A DNA stretch of 33,118 nucleotides, from the NCBI GenBank assembly GCA_964464385.1, contig CAYXFZ010000016.1, positions 1 through 33,118 of the forward strand, written 5' to 3'. Each line of letters starts with the position of its first letter. Position 1 is the first letter of the stretch. The notes beneath the pieces were generated by a model, which saw nothing but the letters and a program-made list of their open reading frames with translations, made no database searches and was not told where the DNA came from. Source of the stretch: CAYXFZ01 sp964464385. Lineage in GTDB: Bacteria > Planctomycetota > UBA1135. This document shows positions 1-8,114 of this stretch, in pieces. The position numbers were made by a program, and so were the translations under genes.

Positions 1-668
1 GGCGCAAGCGCTCCGAAAGCTGCGTTGGCAAACAAAACCTTGGCCTTCCGCATGGCCATCCTTCCTGCGGAGTAGAGCGACTGCAAAGTGACCGCCGCCG
101 CCGTTCCGGTAGGGAATTTGAGCCGCTCTTGATTCACCATGTTGCGTTTCATGGGAATGGCCATCAAAGTGCCCAGGAATCCCAGGCAGGCCGTCCACAA
201 GACGAGCGGCAAGAGGGCAATGTGCTCGCCCTCCGGGTTTTCCGGGGTGGCCGACAACATCAGCAGGGCGGCGATGGCCGAAACCATGGTCCCGCCGGTG
301 GCATAGCCCGCCGAGGAGGCCGTCGAAGCCATGCAGTTCATTTCCAGGACCCCCATGGGGGTTCTGGCAAAACCGGCGGCCAAGAGAGCGTTCCAAAGGG
401 AGTAGGCCACCAGAGCGGCGGTGATGACCACGCCCAGGGCCCAGCCGGCCTTCAAGCCCACGTAGAGATTGGTGAAGGCCAGCAAAAAACCCAGAGCCGA
501 ACCCAAAAGGACGGCGCGCCAAGTGAGTTGGGGAACGTTCTCCCCGCGATAGACCTTGGCGTACCATTCCTTCTCGTCCATATTTTGGACTTGGTCCGGC
601 GGAATCTCGCCGGGGTGGGCGCTTGCAACCTCTTCCGCCGTTTCCGGGGCCTTTTGGAACAAGGACAT
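1..668 (-). CDS. OPT-family oligopeptide/metal-chelate transporter, N-terminal part (runs off window)
   Basis: This is the first 222 codons of a second OPT transporter; the C-terminal two thirds lie before base 1. My reverse-strand translation starts MSLFQKAPETAEEV and contains FFLAFTNLYVGLKAGW, EMNCMASTASSAGYATGG and MKRNMVNQERLKFPTGTAAA. These line up residue for residue with the complete OPT protein at 3279-5291, including the same start context (MGLFQKPPSTPEEV), which fixes the ATG at 668. OPT proteins are inner-membrane proton-coupled importers of small peptides or metal-chelate complexes. The two copies are tandem paralogues on the same strand, separated by a two-gene plus-strand insertion. 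The substrate cannot be read from the sequence. Confidence 0.9.
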   Translation of the reverse strand, partial: MSLFQKAPETAEEVASAHPGEIPPDQVQNMDEKEWYAKVYRGENVPQLTWRAVLLGSALGFLLAFTNLYVGLKAGWALGVVITAALVAYSLWNALLAAGFARTPMGVLEMNCMASTASSAGYATGGTMVSAIAALLMLSATPENPEGEHIALLPLVLWTACLGFLGTLMAIPMKRNMVNQERLKFPTGTAAAVTLQSLYSAGRMAMRKAKVLFANAAFGALA

Positions 669-675
669 GGGCGGG

Positions 676-681
676 AGGGTA
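676..681 (-). promoter_or_regulatory. Putative -10 element of the truncated OPT gene
   Basis: On the minus strand this reads TACCCT and ends 7 bases before the ATG at 668. It fits the TANNNT pattern seen before many genes in this window and would give an essentially leaderless mRNA. There is no recognisable -35 and no Shine-Dalgarno sequence. It is inferred from position only. Confidence 0.3.
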
Positions 682-705
682 ACAGTCATCACTCTTGGTC
701 GTCCC

Positions 706-711
706 TAGGAT
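706..711 (+). promoter_or_regulatory. Putative -10 element (TAGGAT) of the MFS/oxidoreductase pair
   Basis: TAGGAT lies 8 bases before the ATG at 720. Transcription starting about 7 bases downstream of the hexamer would begin next to the start codon. It forms a divergent promoter region of only 51 bases with the OPT gene at 1-668. Confidence 0.4.
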
Positions 712-719
712 GGCGTGCG

Positions 720-2036
720 ATGACATCCCATGCCCCCGCCTTGGATCCGGGTCTGCGCAAGCGCCTTTCCTTGATGATGTTTCTCCAGTACGCCATCTGG
801 GGCGCGTGGGTGCCGATTCTCTATTCCTTTCTGATGGGACACCGGGGTTTTTCTCTGGACCAAACGGGCCAAATTCTGGCCGCCGGGGCCATTGGCGCGA
901 TTGCGGGCCCCTTCGTCGCCGGCCAATTTGCTGATCGCTATTTTGCCACCGAAAAGTTTTTAGCGGTAAGCCATCTGTTGGGCGCAGGTCTTGTTCTCTT
1001 GCTCGCCCGCATCGAGACGTTTTCCGGCTTTCTCTGGGTCTCTCTTTTTTACGGCCTGATTTATGCACCGACTGTGTCCTTGACCAATTCTCTCGCTTTT
1101 CATCATCTTCCCGATCGAGACCGAGACTTCGGCCGGGTCCGGGTGTGGGGGGCAATTGGCTGGATCGCCGCCGGGATCGGAGTTGGCCAGTGGTTGCTGT
1201 GGAAATGGACGCCGATTGGCTCGGAGGAGATCGTCGCTGCGGCGCAGAACGAAGGTCGAGCCTTCGCCTTTTATCTTTCCGGGGGACTGGGCCTCTTATT
1301 GGCAGTATTTTGTCTGTTTCTTCCTCACACCCCGCCGGCAAAACAGGCCTCTCAGGCCAACGCCACCATGGCGGCCTTAGGGGCGATTCGTATGCAGCCG
1401 CTTTTGACCTTGTTCTTGCTGGCAATTCCCATCAGCGTCGTTCACCAGTTTTACTTTGTGCACACCAGTGAGTTTTTATCCATCCTGCAACGCGGCGGCC
1501 TTGGTGGATCTGGTTTTGCCGACATTGCCGATCGCATTTTTGGTGTTGGTGGTGGCGGCATGATGACCATCGGTCAAATGTCTGAAGTTGCTGTGCTTGC
1601 TCTGATTCCCATGTTCGCCAAGCGCTGTACGCGCAAGACTTTGTTAGCGGTGGGTTTGGCCGCCTACGCCATGCGGATGTGGCTGTTCGCGCACCACGAT
1701 GCCGTTGGCCTTTCCGGATTGATCTTCGGCCTTGCTCTGCACGGCCTTTGTTTCGGTTGCTTCATTTTCGTGGCCTTCATGATTGTGGATGAAGAGACCA
1801 GCAATGATGTTCGCGCCAGTGCGCAAAACTTGTTCAACTTGGTCATTATTGGTCTCGGGATCATCGTTGGCTCTTGGTTCGCGACCAGCGTGATTGGTGA
1901 ATGGTCTGGAATTCAAGAAGGAAGGATCGACGGTTACGATAAATTGTTTTCTGTGCCCATGTACATTGCCATTGCTTGTCTCGCGGTTCTAGCCGTGTTT
2001 TACCCGCGCCAATCGCGCAGTCTGGAGTCCTCCTGA
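720..2036 (+). CDS. MFS transporter, nucleoside:H+ symporter (NupG/XapB)-like
   Basis: A 438-residue polytopic membrane protein, the usual size for a 12-helix MFS carrier. The N-terminus (SLMMFLQYAIWGAWVPILYS, then GPFVAGQFADRYFATEKFLA) matches the nucleoside:H+ symporter branch with its G-x-x-A-D-R-x-F loop between helices 2 and 3. GRVRVWGAIGWIAAG in the middle and FNLVIIGLGIIVGSWF near the end are also typical. The reading frame is open back to base 129, but the upstream part is antisense to the OPT gene, so the ATG at 720 is chosen. The stop overlaps the next start (TGATG), so the oxidoreductase is translationally coupled. A natural guess is uptake of a nucleoside or sugar-like compound that the partner enzyme oxidises; the substrate is not proven. 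Confidence 0.88.
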   Translation: MTSHAPALDPGLRKRLSLMMFLQYAIWGAWVPILYSFLMGHRGFSLDQTGQILAAGAIGAIAGPFVAGQFADRYFATEKFLAVSHLLGAGLVLLLARIETFSGFLWVSLFYGLIYAPTVSLTNSLAFHHLPDRDRDFGRVRVWGAIGWIAAGIGVGQWLLWKWTPIGSEEIVAAAQNEGRAFAFYLSGGLGLLLAVFCLFLPHTPPAKQASQANATMAALGAIRMQPLLTLFLLAIPISVVHQFYFVHTSEFLSILQRGGLGGSGFADIADRIFGVGGGGMMTIGQMSEVAVLALIPMFAKRCTRKTLLAVGLAAYAMRMWLFAHHDAVGLSGLIFGLALHGLCFGCFIFVAFMIVDEETSNDVRASAQNLFNLVIIGLGIIVGSWFATSVIGEWSGIQEGRIDGYDKLFSVPMYIAIACLAVLAVFYPRQSRSLESS

Positions 2037-3253
2037 TGACCCAAACCCTTCGAATTGGTTTTGTGGGCGGTGGTTTCATCACCCGCTTTCATCTGCAGTC
2101 CCTGATCGAGGTGCGGGATTGTGTTGTGACCGGAATTGCTTCCAAAACCATGGCTTCCGCCGAAGGGGCGGCCGAACTGGCCCGCAGTCTTGGCGTGGGC
2201 CCCCAGGCCAAAGCCTTTGCTTCGGTGGAAGAACTGGCTGCTTCGGATCAGGTCGACGCTATCTGGATCTGTGCTCGCAACGACACCCGGATTTCGGTCA
2301 TGCAGGAAATTCAAGCCGGCGCGACCCGACGCACTTCCCCTTTGCTGGGCCTATGCCTGGAGAAGCCCTTGGCCCGCACTTTGAAGGAGGCCTTGGAGGT
2401 GCAGGCGATGTCTGCCGACCTCGGGGTTCCTACCGGCTATTTGGAGGACATGCTGTTCGCCCCCGGCTTGGTGCGCGGCAAGGAAGTCCTCTGGCGTCGT
2501 GGCGCTGCAACTTCGGGCCGGCCTTATTTGGCTCGCGCCGCTGAGGAACACGCTGGGCCCCATTCGCCTTGGTTTTGGCAGCCCGAAATCGCGGGTGGCG
2601 GGGTTCTGCTGGACATGATGTGTCACAGCATTGAGGCCGCGCGTTGGTTGTTGACGGAACCGGGCGCCCCGCGGTCCAGCCTGACTCCAGTGAAGGTCAG
2701 TGCTACCACCGCGCGGCTGAAATGGACCCAACCCAATTACGCTGCCCAATTGCAGGAACGCTTTGGCGCCGAAGTGGATTGGAAAAATCGGCCGAGCGAT
2801 GATTTCGCTCGTGCCACCATCCATTGGCGGACTGCCGAGGGGCAGGAGTTGCTGACCGAGACCTCTTCCTCTTGGTGTTACGTCAGCGCGGGTCTGCGCC
2901 ACACCTTTGAGTTGCTGGGGCCGGAATATTCCCTGGACGTCAACTTGGCCGACAGTGGCGTCAAGGTCTTTTTCTCGCGCGAGGTGACCGGCGAAGCTGG
3001 CGAAGATTTGGTGGAAAAACAAAATGCCGAGCAAGGCTTAATGCCTATTTCACCCAACGAGCCCGCACATTATGGGTACGCCGGCGAAAATCGCCATTTC
3101 GTGCAAGCTTTTTTGAACCGCACGGCTCCAGAGTTGGACTTCAGCGATGGTGTCGAGGTGATGCGCCTCATGATGGCCGCGTACCGCTCGGCCGCTGAGG
3201 ATTGCGCCGCGGATCCGTTCGCCACCGACTTGGAAGCCTACGCCCCGTACTGA
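2036..3253 (+). CDS. Gfo/Idh/MocA-family NAD(P)-dependent oxidoreductase
   Basis: 405 residues. The N-terminal Rossmann motif (RIGFVGGGFITRFHLQSL, residues about 6-23) binds NAD(P). EKPLA follows at about residue 111; it is the family signature carrying the conserved Lys of the EKP motif. The C-terminal half is the alpha/beta substrate domain, with a DMMCHSIEAARWL helix in the position of the conserved catalytic His region. The frame extends 20 codons upstream into the MFS gene, but the ATG at 2036 places the Rossmann strand at the normal distance and gives a 1-base overlap with the MFS stop. Members oxidise or reduce sugars, inositols and related polyols. Pairing with an MFS importer suggests a small catabolic unit of unknown substrate. 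Confidence 0.9.
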   Translation: MTQTLRIGFVGGGFITRFHLQSLIEVRDCVVTGIASKTMASAEGAAELARSLGVGPQAKAFASVEELAASDQVDAIWICARNDTRISVMQEIQAGATRRTSPLLGLCLEKPLARTLKEALEVQAMSADLGVPTGYLEDMLFAPGLVRGKEVLWRRGAATSGRPYLARAAEEHAGPHSPWFWQPEIAGGGVLLDMMCHSIEAARWLLTEPGAPRSSLTPVKVSATTARLKWTQPNYAAQLQERFGAEVDWKNRPSDDFARATIHWRTAEGQELLTETSSSWCYVSAGLRHTFELLGPEYSLDVNLADSGVKVFFSREVTGEAGEDLVEKQNAEQGLMPISPNEPAHYGYAGENRHFVQAFLNRTAPELDFSDGVEVMRLMMAAYRSAAEDCAADPFATDLEAYAPY

Positions 3254-3278
3254 TTTTCCGAGGCGCCCGGCTGTTGTC

Positions 3279-5291
3279 TTACAGCGGCTGCTTGAACACC
3301 GTGTTGTTCAGGAGGTTGACCACAACCCCAAGGATGCTGACCCCGGCGATGACCCCAGCGGCAATGGGCACCAGGTAGTCTGTCGCGGTTTTCTCACTCT
3401 TCTTTTTCCAGAGCTCGGCTGCGAACGCCCCCAGAAACATGGACATGGGGTATTGGAAAGGAAGAATGAAGCCGAGGCCGAATCCGGTCGGGGAAGGTAG
3501 CCATTTCTTGTATTTGGGGAGAAAACGTTCGGACAAGACGAGGATGGAGCCCAATACCAAGCCACCGCCAATGGCATAACGGTGCATGGGATGCATGTTG
3601 TCCAGCCCGGTGCGGAAAACATCGGCGACGGCCTTCCATGCTTGCGCGGCAGGGGCGGGGAACTCCGGCGGAATGTCCTTGCCGGTGATGGGGTCAATGG
3701 TGCCCAAGAGGAGCGTTGCGTCCGGAACCATGAGGTAAAACCCAAGGACGGTGGCGATCGTTCCCGAAAAGATGCCGGCGAACTGGGCCAGAAATTGGCG
3801 CCGGGGGTCGGCGCCGAGGAGATAACCGGATTTCAAGTCATTGAGAAGATCGGCGCTGGAGGAGGCCGCGCCCGCCGTAATGCCGGCACTCATGAGATTG
3901 GCCGTGGCATTTTGCGGCATCAAAACGCCAAAGGTGAGTTGCATGATTTTGCCCATGGCACCCGTGGGCGTGATATCCGATTCGCCGGTGGCGCGACAGG
4001 CCACCAGCGCAAGCACAAAAGTTAAGGCTACCGCAATGCAACCGTAGAGGATGGGGATGCCAAAGGAAATGTTGGCAACCAGGACCACGCCAACGGTGGC
4101 AAAGGCCAAGCCGTAAACAAACCAAGCCCCGGGGACTTCGGCTCGGTCGGTGTCGCTTTGTTGGTCTCCGCCAAAGCCAGAGAAGGCGCGGAGAATGGTG
4201 CGCCATTGCAAGAGGAAGGAGAGGAGGCCGGAAGCAACCAGGATTGGCACCCCAAACCAAAGGCCGATTTCCTTCCAGGCTTTGCCGGGCGAAGAGGCGG
4301 CAAACAGCACATTTCCTGAGGGGTCTGTCCAGGCCGCATCGTAGGCGGCGGGGCCGAGGCCGAAAATCAAAAGGAGAGTGCCGGCCATCATCCAAATTGT
4401 CATACGCAAGCCGACCAACATTCCGGCTGCGAGCATGACCGGGTTGTGGTCCAACACGGCAGTCCAGTCAGACAGTTTGAAGCCCTCGCCGGAGTCCCGA
4501 TTTTTCCCCAAGGCGGGAATCCAATCGAAGAGTTTGGATTCGCCGTGCATCAGGGTTTTCCCGGCGAGGAATTTCAGTTCAAACAGGAGCGGCGCCAAGG
4601 CCCCGCCAAAGCCGGCCCACATCAAGGCTTTTGCTTTGCGGACGGCTGAGTCTCCATGGGAATACAAGGATTGCAGGGTTACGGCGGCGGCCGTTCCCGA
4701 GGGAAACTTGAGGCGCTCCTGGTTGATCATGTTGCGCTTCATTGGAATGGCCAACACAACGCCCAGCACGGCAAGGAAAAAAGTCCAGGTGGCATAAACC
4801 CCCCAATGCAAATGGGTGCCGCCCGGATTGGCGTCCGTTGCCGAGATCATGAGCAACGCAGCCAAGGCGGAAACAAAAGTGCCGCCCGTGGAATAACCGG
4901 CTGCCGAGGCCGTGGACTGCATGCAATTGTTTTCCAAAATGGTCATGGGCGTGCGTTTGGCACCGAAGAACCCAAAGGGGGCCCAAACAATTCCTGGAGA
5001 GCGGATCAGACCATTCCAGATGGCATAGGAAAGAATGCAAGCAGTGAGAGCAACTCCGAGATGCCAACCTGTTTTCAACCCGATGTAAAGGTTGGTAAAG
5101 GCGAGGAAAAACCCCAGCAGAGCCCCCATGGCGACGGCTCGAATGGTCAACTGGGGAGAACGGTCACCACGATACGCCGATGCGTACCATTCATCCTCGT
5201 TCATTTCGGCGACCTGGTCCGGAGCAATCTCCAGAGGCCGGGCGGCCTCAACTTCTTCCGGCGTCGAAGGTGGTTTTTGAAACAATCCCAC
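3279..5291 (-). CDS. OPT-family oligopeptide/metal-chelate transporter
   Basis: A complete 670-residue OPT transporter starting at GTG. It has an N-terminal cytoplasmic segment of about 50 residues and then many hydrophobic segments. Typical stretches are FFLAFTNLYIGLKTGWHLG, NNCMQSTASAAGYSTGG, IPMKRNMINQERLKFPSG and SADLLNDLKSGYLLGADPRR. The last helices contain GFGLGFILPFQYPMSMFLG. The GTG start is supported by alignment with the paralogue at 1-668. It lies 8 bp downstream of the CDGSH gene on the same strand, so the two are probably co-transcribed. Family members import peptides or iron/nickel chelates; the Fe-S neighbour makes a metal-related role worth considering but proves nothing. It ends 25 bp from the convergent oxidoreductase gene. 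Confidence 0.93.
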   Translation of the reverse strand: MGLFQKPPSTPEEVEAARPLEIAPDQVAEMNEDEWYASAYRGDRSPQLTIRAVAMGALLGFFLAFTNLYIGLKTGWHLGVALTACILSYAIWNGLIRSPGIVWAPFGFFGAKRTPMTILENNCMQSTASAAGYSTGGTFVSALAALLMISATDANPGGTHLHWGVYATWTFFLAVLGVVLAIPMKRNMINQERLKFPSGTAAAVTLQSLYSHGDSAVRKAKALMWAGFGGALAPLLFELKFLAGKTLMHGESKLFDWIPALGKNRDSGEGFKLSDWTAVLDHNPVMLAAGMLVGLRMTIWMMAGTLLLIFGLGPAAYDAAWTDPSGNVLFAASSPGKAWKEIGLWFGVPILVASGLLSFLLQWRTILRAFSGFGGDQQSDTDRAEVPGAWFVYGLAFATVGVVLVANISFGIPILYGCIAVALTFVLALVACRATGESDITPTGAMGKIMQLTFGVLMPQNATANLMSAGITAGAASSSADLLNDLKSGYLLGADPRRQFLAQFAGIFSGTIATVLGFYLMVPDATLLLGTIDPITGKDIPPEFPAPAAQAWKAVADVFRTGLDNMHPMHRYAIGGGLVLGSILVLSERFLPKYKKWLPSPTGFGLGFILPFQYPMSMFLGAFAAELWKKKSEKTATDYLVPIAAGVIAGVSILGVVVNLLNNTVFKQPL

Positions 5292-5299
5292 GGCGTTGC

Positions 5300-5536
5300 T
5301 CAGTTCGTGGCTTCTGCGTGGCTACCGTCACACCAAGGAGCGTTGGCGGACTTCCCGCACTGGCACCAAGCGACGCGTTTGCCTTCCTCGACTTCCACCC
5401 AGATCGGCCGGACTTCCGAGCCCTTGTGGGAGCCGTCGCAGAACGGGACCTTGCCGGATTTTCCGCAGGCACACCAGCAATAACGGCCCGCTTCGATTTC
5501 TTCAACCAAGGGGGAGTTCGGGCGAGAGTCGGTCAT
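5300..5536 (-). CDS. CDGSH iron-sulfur domain protein (two CDGSH motifs)
   Basis: A 78-residue protein with two complete CDGSH zinc-finger-like motifs: CACGKSGKVPFCDGSH (about residues 22-37) and CQCGKSANAPWCDGSH (about 58-73). Each has the CxC...CDGSH three-Cys, one-His set that ligates a redox-active, pH-labile [2Fe-2S] cluster in mitoNEET-type proteins. The tandem arrangement resembles the CISD3/MiNT type, where one chain carries both clusters. There is no signal peptide, so it should be cytoplasmic. It is the first gene of an apparent two-gene unit with the OPT transporter 8 bp downstream, and is divergent from the sulfatase-fold gene at 5575. A role in electron transfer or Fe-S sensing is inferred from the family. 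Confidence 0.92.
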   Translation of the reverse strand: MTDSRPNSPLVEEIEAGRYCWCACGKSGKVPFCDGSHKGSEVRPIWVEVEEGKRVAWCQCGKSANAPWCDGSHAEATN

Positions 5537-5543
5537 GAGGATG

Positions 5544-5549
5544 AGCCTA
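5544..5549 (-). promoter_or_regulatory. Putative -10 element (TAGGCT) of the CDGSH-OPT unit
   Basis: On the minus strand TAGGCT ends 7 bases before the CDGSH start codon. It faces the divergent TAGGAT at 5563-5568, and the whole divergent region is only 38 bp. Confidence 0.35.
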
Positions 5550-5562
5550 GCGTAGCGCGAGT

Positions 5563-5568
5563 TAGGAT
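5563..5568 (+). promoter_or_regulatory. Putative -10 element (TAGGAT) of the sulfatase-fold/GT9 unit
   Basis: TAGGAT ends 6 bases before the GTG at 5575, the spacing expected of a leaderless mRNA that starts at the start codon itself. A G-run lies between, with no Shine-Dalgarno separated from it. Confidence 0.42.
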
Positions 5569-5574
5569 GGGGGG

Positions 5575-6993
5575 GTGCCCACGACTCAGGCCGCCCTTCG
5601 AGCCGCGCTTTCGGCCCTTTGCGTCCTCCTGATGGGAGGGTGTGGCCAAAGCGAATCTGCCGACGGAAAGGCTTCTATTCCAATCATTCTGGTCAGCCTG
5701 GACACTTGCCGCGCCGATCGCCTCGGCATTTTCGGGGCTGTCAATCCCAACTCTCCGGCCTTGGATCGACTGGCCGCGGAATCCGTGGTGTTCACGGATT
5801 GCCTTGCTCAGTCCAGCAATACCGGTCCCAGCCACCGTTCGTTGTTTACCGGCACGTATCCCCTGCGCCATCGTCACCAAGCTGGCGTGCACATTCGCTC
5901 TCCCTTTACGTTGGCCGGAGAGTTGCAGAAAGCAGGTTGGGAAACCGTGGCCTTCACGGGTGGCGGTTTCATGTCGGGGACGTTTGGGTTTGCAGATGGC
6001 TTTGATCTTTACGTGGATCACGATGAGGCCGCGCCCGAGCAATACCGCCGCGGTTTGCAAACCATTCTGCCGCAGGTGGAGTTGTGGCGTGCGGCGCGCA
6101 GGGAATCGGATCCCTTCTTTCTTTTCTTGCATACCTACGACATCCATTGTCCGTATTGGGCGCGCAAGCCATGGCGAGAGCGCTATGGATCTTGGTATGA
6201 GGGCGATTTGAAGGTGGGCAATCTTTGTGGACGAGAGGATTTCGACGCTTTCATGCGCACGCAGCCTCCGCGAGAGGATTTGGAGTATTTGAATGCCATG
6301 TATGACGCGGGTGTGGCCATGACGGATGATCTTTTGGGTCGCTGGCTGAATCTATTGCGTGGCCAGGGCGTGCTGGACAAGGCGATGTTGATCATCCTGT
6401 CTGATCACGGCGAGAGTTTGGGGGATCATGGATACATCGGTCACAATCGCATGTGGGAAGAGCAACTGCAGGTTCCCTTGCTGGTTCGCTTTCCCGGCGG
6501 GAAATACGGAGGCACCGTTGTGGATGAGCCCGTCATGTTGGTGGACATCTTGCCCACCCTCTTGGATCAGCTGGAATTGGAAATGCCGCGCGGTATCCAG
6601 GGCGAATCCTTGCTGCCCTTGATCCGCGGCGAAAAAAGTTTTGGCGGGCAACGCTTTCGTTTTTCCCAATACCAGGAATGGCTCAGTGTGCGCTGGGATC
6701 GCCAATGGAAGGCCGTGATTCGACAGACTGGAGATGGCAAGGCCAGCGCTCGGCTTTACAACTTGCTGGCGGATCCCAAGGAGGAGCACAACCTACTGGA
6801 CCCCATGCGTCCCGATTCTGCCGACCATCGCGCGCAGCTGGACGCAATGTTGGCCCAGCTGCGCACCTGGCGGGAGTCCGAACGGGACTTGGACGAGGCC
6901 CTAGCACCGGAAATTTTGCAACAAGAGGTGGATCCCCGGGTGCAGTCGGAATTGAATCAGTTGGGTTATGTTGGCGACGAAGATGACGGTTGA
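5575..6993 (+). CDS. Sulfatase-fold (alkaline phosphatase superfamily) lipoprotein with Thr in the catalytic position
   Basis: 472 residues, GTG start. A type II signal peptide (VLLMGGC, Cys23) predicts an outer- or inner-membrane lipoprotein. The PF00884-type domain begins with VSLDTCRADRLG (Asp43, metal ligand). The catalytic strand is SSNTGPSHRSLFTG: Thr83 sits where sulfatases have the Cys/Ser turned into formylglycine. The later metal motif SDHGESLGDHG (about 281-291) is intact. The C-terminus ends LGYVGDEDDG, a tail shared with the other three members in this window. Because Thr cannot be converted to formylglycine, a classical sulfatase reaction is unlikely; a Thr-nucleophile phosphodiesterase or phosphotransferase activity is an alternative. 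It overlaps a heptosyltransferase gene, which suggests work on a surface glycan. Confidence 0.87.
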   Translation: MPTTQAALRAALSALCVLLMGGCGQSESADGKASIPIILVSLDTCRADRLGIFGAVNPNSPALDRLAAESVVFTDCLAQSSNTGPSHRSLFTGTYPLRHRHQAGVHIRSPFTLAGELQKAGWETVAFTGGGFMSGTFGFADGFDLYVDHDEAAPEQYRRGLQTILPQVELWRAARRESDPFFLFLHTYDIHCPYWARKPWRERYGSWYEGDLKVGNLCGREDFDAFMRTQPPREDLEYLNAMYDAGVAMTDDLLGRWLNLLRGQGVLDKAMLIILSDHGESLGDHGYIGHNRMWEEQLQVPLLVRFPGGKYGGTVVDEPVMLVDILPTLLDQLELEMPRGIQGESLLPLIRGEKSFGGQRFRFSQYQEWLSVRWDRQWKAVIRQTGDGKASARLYNLLADPKEEHNLLDPMRPDSADHRAQLDAMLAQLRTWRESERDLDEALAPEILQQEVDPRVQSELNQLGYVGDEDDG

Positions 6994-8017
6994 AGCGGGC
7001 GGCACCCTCTTGGTGGACACTTCCTTTCTCGGGGATGTGCTGTGCGCCGAGCCAGGGGTAGCGGCCGCTACCCGGCGTTGGCCCGGGGCCCCCGTGGACT
7101 TTTTGACGATCCCCGCCGCGGCTCCTCTCTTGGCCAACCACCCGGATCTCCGTGCGGTCCTCCTTTTCGACAAACGTGGCAAGGATCGTGGGCCGCTTGG
7201 CTTATGGCGCCTTGCTCGCCGCCTGCGAAGACGGCAATACGTCCGTGTCGTTTGCAGTCATCGCTCCTGGCGAACCGGTCTCTTGCTCTTTTTGGCGGGG
7301 ATTCCTGAGCGGATTGGTTTTGACAATGCCTCTGCCGCCTTTCTTTGGACGCGCAAGATTCACTACGCCGAGGACAAGCATGAAATTCAACGCAATCTTG
7401 ATCTCTTTGGCGGCGGGGATTGGGTCGCCCCTAGACTCTTTCTAACGGCGGCAGAAAACTCTCGGGCGGAGGCCTTGGTTCCGTCCATTCCCTTCGTGGT
7501 TCTGGCCCCCGGTTCGGTTTGGGAAACCAAGCGGTGGCCCGAGGAACAATACCGAGAGCTGGTGCAGGCCCTGTCTGCGCGGGGGGTGCCCTCCGTTTTG
7601 GTGGGGAGTCCTGAGGAGCGGGAGCTTTGTCGCCGAGTGTCGACTCCTGCGGCAGTCGGTAGCCAAGAGTCCGAGGGCACTCTCGCCGATTGCCAAACCC
7701 TGGCAGGCGAAACCACTCTGCGGGAGTCAGCGGCCATCATCGCCCGTGCGCAGGTCCTCGTCTCCAACGACAGCGCCCCGATGCATCTCGGGGTGGCCAC
7801 AGGGGTTCCGGTCGTTGCTCTTTACTGCAGCACGGTGCCCGCCTTTGGTTTTGCACCACGCGGTACGGTCGATCAGGTGCTCGAAGTGGCTGGCCTGGAC
7901 TGCCGTCCTTGTGGGATCCACGGCCACCGATCCTGCCCTCTTGGTCACTTTCGTTGCGGTAAGGATCTCTCCGTGGAGCGGGTTTTTTCCACAGTTTGGA
8001 AACAATTTCAAACTTGA
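6968..8017 (+). CDS. Glycosyltransferase family 9 (ADP-heptose:LPS heptosyltransferase-like)
   Basis: 349 residues from the ATG at 6968; a second in-frame ATG at 6983 gives a more family-like N-terminus (MTVEAGGTLLVDTSFLGDVL) and may be the real start. GT9 features are the N-terminal DTSFLGDVL loop, LAPGSVWETKRWPEEQY at the start of the C-terminal nucleotide-sugar domain, and VSNDSAPMHLGVATGVPVVALY with the conserved ND-x-G/A-x-MH-x-A type donor-site motif. A Cys-rich CRPCGIHGHRSCPLG segment near the end is common in WaaF-type enzymes. It acts at the cytoplasmic face in lipopolysaccharide-core-type assembly. It overlaps the sulfatase-fold gene by 26 bp (11 bp with the later start), so the two are one transcription unit. 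Confidence 0.9.
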   Translation: MLATKMTVEAGGTLLVDTSFLGDVLCAEPGVAAATRRWPGAPVDFLTIPAAAPLLANHPDLRAVLLFDKRGKDRGPLGLWRLARRLRRRQYVRVVCSHRSWRTGLLLFLAGIPERIGFDNASAAFLWTRKIHYAEDKHEIQRNLDLFGGGDWVAPRLFLTAAENSRAEALVPSIPFVVLAPGSVWETKRWPEEQYRELVQALSARGVPSVLVGSPEERELCRRVSTPAAVGSQESEGTLADCQTLAGETTLRESAAIIARAQVLVSNDSAPMHLGVATGVPVVALYCSTVPAFGFAPRGTVDQVLEVAGLDCRPCGIHGHRSCPLGHFRCGKDLSVERVFSTVWKQFQT

Positions 8018-8024
8018 GGCAAGT

Positions 8025-8030
8025 TAGGAT
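8025..8030 (+). promoter_or_regulatory. nrdJ: Putative -10 element (TAGGAT) for nrdJ with a long leader
   Basis: TAGGAT is followed by TGAACCC. If used, transcription would start near 8037 and leave about 114 bases before the ATG at 8151, unlike the near-leaderless genes elsewhere in the window. It begins 8 bases after the GT9 stop. Confidence 0.35.
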
Positions 8031-8033
8031 TGA

Positions 8034-8114
8034 ACCCGGCACGGGTAAGGGGTAACTTCGGCCCGGCTTGCCCGGGTCTCCTGTCGCCCTTCGGCGAAAC
8101 CCGGGCCTGACCCC
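8034..8114 (+). ncRNA. Structured 5' leader of nrdJ, candidate cis-regulatory RNA
   Basis: A small hairpin pairs ACCCG (8034-8038) with CGGGT (8042-8046) across a GCA loop. A long nested hairpin follows: GGGGT (8049-8053) with ACCCC (8110-8114), GCCCGGGT (8070-8077) with ACCCGGGC (8099-8106), and TCGCC (8084-8088) with GGCGA (8093-8097) closing a CTTC loop. The internal bulge CTCCTG resembles an anti-Shine-Dalgarno sequence. There is no T-run, so it is not an intrinsic terminator. Structured leaders have been reported upstream of nrdJ genes in other bacteria; whether this belongs to a named class I cannot tell. The stems are read directly; the function is inferred. Confidence 0.4.

Noticed and set aside
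129..719. Open plus-strand frame continuous with the MFS gene
   Set aside because: It is antisense to the OPT coding sequence, has no membrane character, and the family N-terminus begins at the ATG at 720.
2351..3034. 227-codon minus-strand open frame
   Set aside because: Antisense shadow of the Gfo/Idh gene without motifs.
8027..8037. tRNA T-loop-like GGGTTCAATCC on the minus strand
   Set aside because: The flanking bases do not pair as a T-stem, and no D-arm, anticodon arm or acceptor stem can be drawn.
8072..8084. B12-box-like ACAGGAGACC-type sequence on the minus strand upstream of nrdJ
   Set aside because: It is on the wrong strand for nrdJ, and the remaining conserved cobalamin riboswitch core is not visible.
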